Below, in pieces: positions 7,868 through 12,478 of a stretch of 12,478 bases of DNA. A program made the translations under genes and the position numbers. Origin of the DNA: Opitutia bacterium. GTDB lineage: Bacteria; Verrucomicrobiota; Verrucomicrobiia; Opitutales; Seribacteraceae. Where the stretch lies: contig JABGUO010000368.1 of NCBI GenBank assembly GCA_018646565.1, forward strand, positions 1 to 12,478, written 5' to 3'. Every line of letters begins with the position of its first letter. The stretch's first letter is position 1. A model generated the notes under the pieces. That model saw only the letters and a list, made by a program, of their open reading frames with translations. It made no database searches and was not told the origin of the DNA.

Positions 7868-7998
7868 AAATGAGCTTAGTTATTGCCCACTGAACTGGAT
7901 ATGTCAATGAATCGGTGCCTAGCAAATTAAACTATAAATTTCATCAAAAGTCACATTTTCCAGTTGCCAACGTAAATTCTCAGATTCTTCCTAGAATC

Positions 7999-9525
7999 AT
8001 GAATAAATTGATCCATACATTTTTCCTTATTTCATTGGTCATTGGTCAGGTTTGTGAAGGCAAGCCTCTCAATATATTATTTATTTTCACCGATGACCAT
8101 GCATACCAGGCAATCTCGGCCTATGGATCTAACCGGAACCAAACGCCCAATATTGATCGACTTGCCAAGGAAGGTATGCTCTTTGACCGTGCCTTTGTAA
8201 CCAACTCGATTTGTGCACCCAGTCGTGCCGTAATCCTCACCGGAAAACACAGTCATTTAAACGGCCAGTTAACCAATGGACAACGCTTTGACGGAGAACA
8301 GCAAACTTTCCCAAAACTGCTCCAGAAAAAAGGGTATCAAACCGCAATGGTTGGAAAGTGGCATCTGAAGAGCGATCCTACCGGTTTTGACTTCTGGCAG
8401 GTGTTGCAAGGTCAGGGACCTTATTACAATCCCCCCATGAACACGCCTGATGGAGTAAAGAAAATCACTGGCTATACAACTGATGTAATTACCGATGTCA
8501 GCTTGGACTGGCTAAAAAACAAGAGGAATCCGAACAAACCATTTATTCTTATGAGTCAGCACAAAGCACCTCACCGGAATTGGCAACCGGGCCCAAAATA
8601 CCTAACCAAATATGACGGTATTGATATCCCGGAACCCGAAACATTGAGGGATGATTATAAAAATCGTTTAGAACCTGCAACCACTCAGGCAATGACCATC
8701 GATCGTCACCTATCCACTAACGACTTAAAAATCAGGACACCGGGCAACCTCACCCCCGAACAGAAAGCAAAGTGGGACGCTGCCTACGGTCCCAAAAACA
8801 AAGCTTTTGAGGAAGCCAATTTGCAGGGAGATGAACTATTTAAATGGAAATACCAACGATATGTAAAAGACTACCTCCGTTGCATAGACTCAGTAGATGA
8901 AAATATCGGCAGATTACTTGATTATCTAGACAAATCGGGATTGGCAGAAAACACCGTGGTCATCTACTCATCCGATCAGGGTTGGTACCTTGGCGAGCAT
9001 GGATGGTACGACAAACGCTGGATGTATGAGGAATCGTTCCGTACCCCGTTAATCGTACGATGGCCAGGAGTCGCAAAAGCGGGAAGTAGAAATAAGGATC
9101 TTGTCCAAAACCTCGACTACGCTCAGACCTTTCTCGATATCTGTGGAATAAAATCACCCCAAGAAATGCAAGGTCAATCCATCGTTCCATTGCTTGAAGG
9201 GAAAAAGCCCAAAAACTGGAGGAAATCCCTATATTATCAATACTATGAATTCCCCGGAGCGCACAGCGTCAGACGCCACTATGGAGTACGTACCGAAACT
9301 CATAAATTAATTTATTTCTACAAACTGGATGGTTGGGAACTGTATGATTTGGAAAAGGATCCAAACGAATTAAATTCTGTCTATGGAAAACCTGAATATG
9401 CTGCCCTCACTAAAGAACTTAAAGAGGAACTCAACCGGCTCAGAAAGCTTTATAAAGTCCCCGTTGATGATCGTCCCCTTACTAAAGCAGCCAAAACTCC
9501 AAGAAAACCTAAGAAAAAAAGCTAG
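7999..9525 (+). CDS. Secreted type I sulfatase with DUF4976-like C-terminus
   Basis: The start is put at the ATG 7999, which gives 508 residues beginning with a signal peptide ([21 protein letters not shown]). An in-frame GTG at 7915 would put 28 polar residues in front and is less likely. Metal-binding DD is at 32-33 (IFTDDH). The signature [19 protein letters not shown] has C72 as the formylglycine precursor. K120 and H122 are in VGKWHL, H188/H192 in SQHKAPH, and D326/Q327 in [12 protein letters not shown], with K339 shortly after. The C-terminal part ([36 protein letters not shown]) is the DUF4976-type subdomain, and the tail is Lys-rich. DQG in place of DNG and the long insert at 195-290 separate it from the other two sulfatases here. 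Relatives of this layout include enzymes annotated as N-acetylglucosamine-6-sulfatase or mucin-desulfating sulfatase; that substrate is only a suggestion. Confidence 0.92.
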   Translation: MNKLIHTFFLISLVIGQVCEGKPLNILFIFTDDHAYQAISAYGSNRNQTPNIDRLAKEGMLFDRAFVTNSICAPSRAVILTGKHSHLNGQLTNGQRFDGEQQTFPKLLQKKGYQTAMVGKWHLKSDPTGFDFWQVLQGQGPYYNPPMNTPDGVKKITGYTTDVITDVSLDWLKNKRNPNKPFILMSQHKAPHRNWQPGPKYLTKYDGIDIPEPETLRDDYKNRLEPATTQAMTIDRHLSTNDLKIRTPGNLTPEQKAKWDAAYGPKNKAFEEANLQGDELFKWKYQRYVKDYLRCIDSVDENIGRLLDYLDKSGLAENTVVIYSSDQGWYLGEHGWYDKRWMYEESFRTPLIVRWPGVAKAGSRNKDLVQNLDYAQTFLDICGIKSPQEMQGQSIVPLLEGKKPKNWRKSLYYQYYEFPGAHSVRRHYGVRTETHKLIYFYKLDGWELYDLEKDPNELNSVYGKPEYAALTKELKEELNRLRKLYKVPVDDRPLTKAAKTPRKPKKKS

Positions 9526-9540
9526 GAATCCACAAGGTCA

Positions 9541-10428
9541 TCAAAGAACAAGATTCTTACCACCTTTTGTAAAATCCAATTCTCGCTCATCATCCTTTAA
9601 CGCATAAAGCACACTGATTGAACGTTTCGTGGAACGAACTCCAAATTTTCCATTTCCATCAAGGGAAATGAGTCCAAATTCATGATTCCGGCTTGCACCC
9701 TCATTCATAAGCTCAGTCAAAATTCGCTTTAATGGAACATCGTCTCTTAGACGTGAAACCACTTGTGCGGCAACTGCCTGATTGATTATATGTTCTCCCT
9801 TGCCCGTGCAGGAAACTCCTCCAGCACTATCTGCGTATGTGCCAGCCACACTTGCACTGTCACTCACTCTACCCGGTAATTCGTGCCCGACCCCGCCGGT
9901 TGAAGTTCCGGCAGCAACAATTCCATCTGCATCAATCGCCACGGCACCAACCGTGCCAAACTTTTCGCTCGTACGCAGGGCTTTTCGATATTCAATGAAC
10001 CTAGCCAATGTTATGGGGTCATGAAATACAAAACCATTACGCCTTGCATATTCAGTGGCTTCATTACCAGAAAGGATATGATGACCCTCGCTCCTCAGAC
10101 AATCCGCTACATCAATGGGATGCTCAACATCATAAATATTGATAACGCCAGAAAAAATTGAATCACTCGAATCCATTAACGCCGCAGACATCCTTACCCT
10201 GCCATCTTTTTGCAACTTCGATCCAGTTCCAGCGTTAAATATTGGATCACTTTCAAGTAATCGTATCGCATGCAGGACTGCTGCACGGGCACCTTTATCT
10301 ACCAAAGTCTGATACGCTGGACCAATTGCTTCATTAAGTCCAATACGATACTGCTCTTTAGTTGCGACCTTTCCTTCAAGTCGCCCTGCACCCCCATGAA
10401 TTATTATTTTACAAATACCATCTGCCAC
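9541..10428 (-). CDS. Isoaspartyl peptidase / plant-type L-asparaginase (Ntn-hydrolase), divergent
   Basis: The protein has 295 residues and no signal peptide, so it is cytoplasmic. The family cleaves itself before a Thr, which then acts as the nucleophile that hydrolyses beta-aspartyl dipeptides or L-asparagine. Visible marks are IIIHGGAG at 8-15, FNAGTGS at 64-70, the autocleavage site G-T159-VGAVA, GTSTGG at 174-179, PGRVSDS at 185-191, AGTYAD at 195-200 and CTGKGEHII at 207-215. The large-subunit MDA...MDG element of typical members is changed to MSA...MDSS (80-88), GRVGDS is GRVSDS, and TGHGE is TGKGE, so specificity may differ. GTSTGG favours isoaspartyl peptidase over glycosylasparaginase, which usually has GTSTNG. 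The start is the GTG at 10426-10428: an in-frame stop lies four codons upstream and no later Met precedes the HGGAG strand. It follows the P-loop gene by 4 bases, so translation is probably coupled. Confidence 0.88.
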   Translation of the reverse strand: MADGICKIIIHGGAGRLEGKVATKEQYRIGLNEAIGPAYQTLVDKGARAAVLHAIRLLESDPIFNAGTGSKLQKDGRVRMSAALMDSSDSIFSGVINIYDVEHPIDVADCLRSEGHHILSGNEATEYARRNGFVFHDPITLARFIEYRKALRTSEKFGTVGAVAIDADGIVAAGTSTGGVGHELPGRVSDSASVAGTYADSAGGVSCTGKGEHIINQAVAAQVVSRLRDDVPLKRILTELMNEGASRNHEFGLISLDGNGKFGVRSTKRSISVLYALKDDERELDFTKGGKNLVL

Positions 10429-10432
10429 ATGC

Positions 10433-11461
10433 TCAGTTCAAAAGAATTTCTGCCATTTGGTCGAGCTTAAGATCAGCTCCGTTGAATACGGGGGCATCTG
10501 TAAAATTATTTAGCTCACGTATGTGCAAAGGAGAACTTGAACACAAACCTGAAATTGCGTCGGGAATCAGGTTGAATTTTGTTTTTAAAATATGCAACCC
10601 GCCTACTGCACCAAGTGCATCGGCTGCACAGAATATTAGCTTATGAACCCGTCCAACAACTTCTGGACAGTCAAGTAGCATTGCAGTTTCTCTTTGATTG
10701 ATGCCATCGGCAAATTCAACAACTAGAAAATTTTTCTGATTTGATCCATATTTACCATCCAATGTACGAAAAACATTCATCAGCTCATCCTTAGAAAGCA
10801 TGTATGATGACGGATGGCCCATGTAGGTAAAATCAGCAAATTCTTTCGCCCCGGAATCATTCATGTGCAAAATATCCTGTAAACTTGCCGTACCGGTCAT
10901 CTTACAACCATTAACAGTATATCCCATTTGATGAAGAAACCGACAGCAAGCTGCCGCCGCCAAGCTTTTGCCTGAATTCATGGCAGTCCCAACCACAAGA
11001 ATCAATTTTGCTTTTCCTTTTTTTGGCCCGGATGCGGGATCTTTTATCTTTGGATAATTTCGAGTGTTAACCGGATTCCCATCCTTATCCATAAGATAAC
11101 CCTGAATTCGCACCCTGGTTGGATCCTTTAACATCGCATTTTTTGTCTGAACCTGACCAATCATTCCCGAACGGGCCAACAAATCGACCTCACGAACAAA
11201 TTCATCTGGTATAATGCCTTCATAATGATCTGGAGCATAACGATTCCCAAATACAAACAAAGCTTTGGTACCATTATGAATCGTATGAATTCTACCAGAA
11301 ACATTCTCCAACGACGAGTGATGTCCGATTCTACGAACTTTTCCGAAAACAACATCACCCGCTTCAGGATTCTTATCCAGTAATCCATACCCAAAAATTG
11401 ATGACTTGGGTAAGCACAATGCGGAGCTCGGAACAATAACACCGGGGGGAATCTTATTCAT
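10433..11461 (-). CDS. P-loop NTPase with BioD/DUF1611-like Walker A, unknown N-terminal domain
   Basis: I do not recognise this 342-residue protein as a named family. Residues 1-140 form a beta-rich N-terminal domain with the marked stretches VRRIGHHSSLENVSGR (42-57) and FGNRYAPDHYEGIIPDEF (71-88). Residues 152-342 look like a SIMIBI-class P-loop domain. LILVVGTAMNSGKS (153-166) has the G-x5-GKS spacing of dethiobiotin synthetase and DUF1611. CKMTG at 186-190 sits where BioD has its KPVxTG loop, and FLVVEFADG at 245-253 is a Walker-B-like strand. FCAADALGAVGG (277-288) and a C-terminal VFNGADL complete an alpha/beta core. It should bind ATP and probably phosphorylates or activates a small carboxylate or amide, but this is inference. 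No signal peptide is present. It is the first gene of an operon with the isoaspartyl peptidase, which suggests action on a related small peptide or amino-acid derivative. There is no Shine-Dalgarno before the ATG. Confidence 0.8.
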   Translation of the reverse strand: MNKIPPGVIVPSSALCLPKSSIFGYGLLDKNPEAGDVVFGKVRRIGHHSSLENVSGRIHTIHNGTKALFVFGNRYAPDHYEGIIPDEFVREVDLLARSGMIGQVQTKNAMLKDPTRVRIQGYLMDKDGNPVNTRNYPKIKDPASGPKKGKAKLILVVGTAMNSGKSLAAAACCRFLHQMGYTVNGCKMTGTASLQDILHMNDSGAKEFADFTYMGHPSSYMLSKDELMNVFRTLDGKYGSNQKNFLVVEFADGINQRETAMLLDCPEVVGRVHKLIFCAADALGAVGGLHILKTKFNLIPDAISGLCSSSPLHIRELNNFTDAPVFNGADLKLDQMAEILLN

Positions 11462-11487
11462 AAGTGGTGGGGGTTAGATGAAATTGC

Positions 11488-11504
11488 TCAACTTTTAAAG
11501 TTGA
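11488..11504. promoter_or_regulatory. 17-nt palindrome, possible operator of the P-loop/asparaginase operon
   Basis: TCAACTTTTAAAGTTGA is an 8+1+8 perfect inverted repeat. It lies 27 bases before the minus-strand ATG at 11461 and begins at about the transcription start predicted from the TATAAT at 11511-11516. That position suits a repressor site. An alternative is a weak AU-rich hairpin in the leader. Confidence 0.4.
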
Positions 11505-11510
11505 TTAACT

Positions 11511-11516
11511 ATTATA
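11511..11516 (-). promoter_or_regulatory. Candidate -10 box (TATAAT) for the P-loop/asparaginase operon
   Basis: The minus strand reads TATAAT exactly, 49 bases before the ATG of the P-loop gene, which would give a leader of roughly 43 bases. No good -35 hexamer is seen 16-18 bases upstream (GCCGAT and nearby). A run of eight T on the minus strand (11527-11534) lies in the spacer. The region is AT-rich, so a chance match is possible. Confidence 0.35.
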
Positions 11517-11647
11517 TCTTATATCTAAAAAAAATCGGCTGTAAAGCTAAATTAGAAGGGATTCAAAGGACTATTTTCAAACTCTTTATTTAAGATTTTG
11601 AACTTTATTCAATCTACACCGTTAGAAAAGCCTAATGGGTTAAGATT

Positions 11648-12478
11648 CTAATCAATTATTTTAATTGGGAATTCCTTGGACGGAATGTGTTCCTTAACCA
11701 TGATATCCTTGATTTGATTGACCACGGCGGGGTGTTTTTGTGCCAAGTCCTCAGATTCTGATTCATCTTTCGATAGATCATACAGTTCAATTTTTAATGG
11801 ATCATGATTCTTTCCTTTTCGTAGCATCTTTTGACGAATCCCCTTCCACTTGCCCATCCATACTGCCTGTTGTCCGCCATAGCCGGAAAATTCCCGGTAT
11901 AGTGGAGGACGATTTGCATTATTCTTCCCAAGAAGATCGAGGGTTATATTAAATCCGTCATGCTCGGCATCAAGGGGAGTTTTTGCACCAATTAAGTCAT
12001 GTAAAGTAACCATCCAGTCCTCAAATCCAGTCCTTTGATTGGAAACGGAACCTGCCTTTATTTTACCCGGCCACTTGGCAATCAGGGGAACCCTGATCCC
12101 CCCCTCATAAAGGGAACCTTTCAACCCGCGCAAATCACCAACACTGTCAAAAAAATCATAGTCCACTTCCAACTTCAAATGGGTGGTTCCATTATCTGAG
12201 GTAAAGATAACAATCGTATCCTCGGTAAGTCCAAGCCGCTCGATTAAATTCACCATATTACCAACATATCGATCCATTCGAGTAATCATCGCGGCATAAG
12301 CGGCACGCGGTGTGAAATGCGGGGTGTATCCATATCCCTGAGAGCGCGTAAAGGGAGGATCATTCCACTTTAATTTGAGATAAGGTTTTAGTTCATCATC
12401 GGGTACATGAAGGGCCACATGGGGGATAAGCGTCGGGTAGTACAGAAAGAAAGGTTTATCCTTATTATCTTTTATAAA
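11648..12478 (-). CDS. Type I sulfatase, C-terminal part (N-terminus outside window)
   Basis: The frame is open through base 12478 on the minus strand, giving 276 visible residues that end at TAG (11648-11650). A GTG at 12418 is internal: the 20 residues before it (FIKDNKDKPFFLYYPTLIPH) are normal sulfatase sequence. Visible parts are FFLYYPTLIPHVALHVP, with the metal/substrate His, then AAYAAMITRMDRYVG, IFTSDNG (metal-binding D-N), LRGLKGSLYEGGIRVPLIAKWPGK with the substrate Lys, and the C-terminal ELYDLSKDESESEDL subdomain. The CxPSR formylglycine site and any signal peptide lie outside the window. The layout is that of arylsulfatase A-like enzymes of Planctomycetota/Verrucomicrobiota, nearer to the 6446-7837 sulfatase (both share EGGIxVPxIAxWPGKI) than to the 7999-9525 one. 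Substrate is unknown. It is followed by a 186-bp AT-rich gap before the P-loop gene, so it is probably a separate transcription unit. Confidence 0.92.
   Translation of the reverse strand, partial: FIKDNKDKPFFLYYPTLIPHVALHVPDDELKPYLKLKWNDPPFTRSQGYGYTPHFTPRAAYAAMITRMDRYVGNMVNLIERLGLTEDTIVIFTSDNGTTHLKLEVDYDFFDSVGDLRGLKGSLYEGGIRVPLIAKWPGKIKAGSVSNQRTGFEDWMVTLHDLIGAKTPLDAEHDGFNITLDLLGKNNANRPPLYREFSGYGGQQAVWMGKWKGIRQKMLRKGKNHDPLKIELYDLSKDESESEDLAQKHPAVVNQIKDIMVKEHIPSKEFPIKIID

Noticed and set aside
7915..7998. GTG at 7915 as start of the second sulfatase
   Set aside because: It would put 28 residues before the signal peptide, which begins at the ATG 7999.
10433..11461. Calling the P-loop protein BioD (dethiobiotin synthetase)
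   Set aside because: The Walker A spacing is similar, but the protein is longer, has an extra N-terminal domain, and no biotin genes are nearby.
11520..11560. Minus-strand terminator for the right-edge sulfatase at the T8 run (11527-11534)
   Set aside because: Only a 3-bp stem (GCT/AGC) precedes the run, too weak to call.
12416..12418. GTG start for the right-edge sulfatase
   Set aside because: The 20 codons upstream encode normal sulfatase sequence (FFLYYPTLIPH), so the gene continues past the edge.
1..12478. CRISPR array, tRNA, rRNA, insertion sequence or phage genes
   Set aside because: No spaced direct repeats, no cloverleaf, no transposase motif and no terminal inverted repeats were seen.

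Overview
The window looks like part of a polysaccharide-degrading genome of the Verrucomicrobiota/Planctomycetota type, probably marine. This is inferred from gene content: secreted CxPSR sulfatases, a laminarinase-type GH16 enzyme, a DUF1080 (3-keto-glycoside hydrolase/lyase) protein, a PQQ-like beta-propeller protein and a Gfo/Idh/MocA oxidoreductase. This mixture is common in that group. Base composition is moderate to AT-rich, and clear Shine-Dalgarno sequences are missing in front of most starts. No rRNA, tRNA, CRISPR array, transposase or phage gene was seen.

Left part (1-2006, plus strand): the C-terminal three quarters of a Gfo/Idh/MocA oxidoreductase runs in from the left edge. It is followed by a 371-bp gap holding a very good intrinsic terminator (1042-1079), then a secreted GH16 beta-glucanase. 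A minus-strand C5-cytosine DNA methyltransferase with a zinc-ribbon-like insertion (2059-3366) interrupts the glycan genes and has no restriction partner in view.

Middle (3533-9525): a secreted DUF3500-DUF1080 fusion and a secreted PQQ-like beta-propeller protein form a two-gene plus-strand operon with an 8-bp gap. This operon converges on a minus-strand sulfatase. That sulfatase is divergent from a second, plus-strand sulfatase of a different subfamily.

Right part (9541-12478, minus strand): a cytoplasmic two-gene operon encodes a P-loop protein with a BioD/DUF1611-like Walker A and an unrecognised N-terminal domain. Four bases downstream of it lies a divergent isoaspartyl peptidase/plant-type asparaginase (Ntn-hydrolase). 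Upstream of the pair are a TATAAT box and a 17-nt palindrome. A third sulfatase, cut by the right edge, completes the window.

Working model (inference): the sulfatases and GH16 trim sulfated or beta-1,3-linked glycans outside the cytoplasm. The oxidoreductase plus DUF1080 chemistry could break glycosidic bonds through 3-keto intermediates. The methyltransferase and the P-loop/asparaginase pair have no obvious link to this and are the least explained parts. No complete novel system can be proved from the sequence alone; the P-loop/Ntn-hydrolase pair and the DUF3500-DUF1080 fusion are the best candidates.
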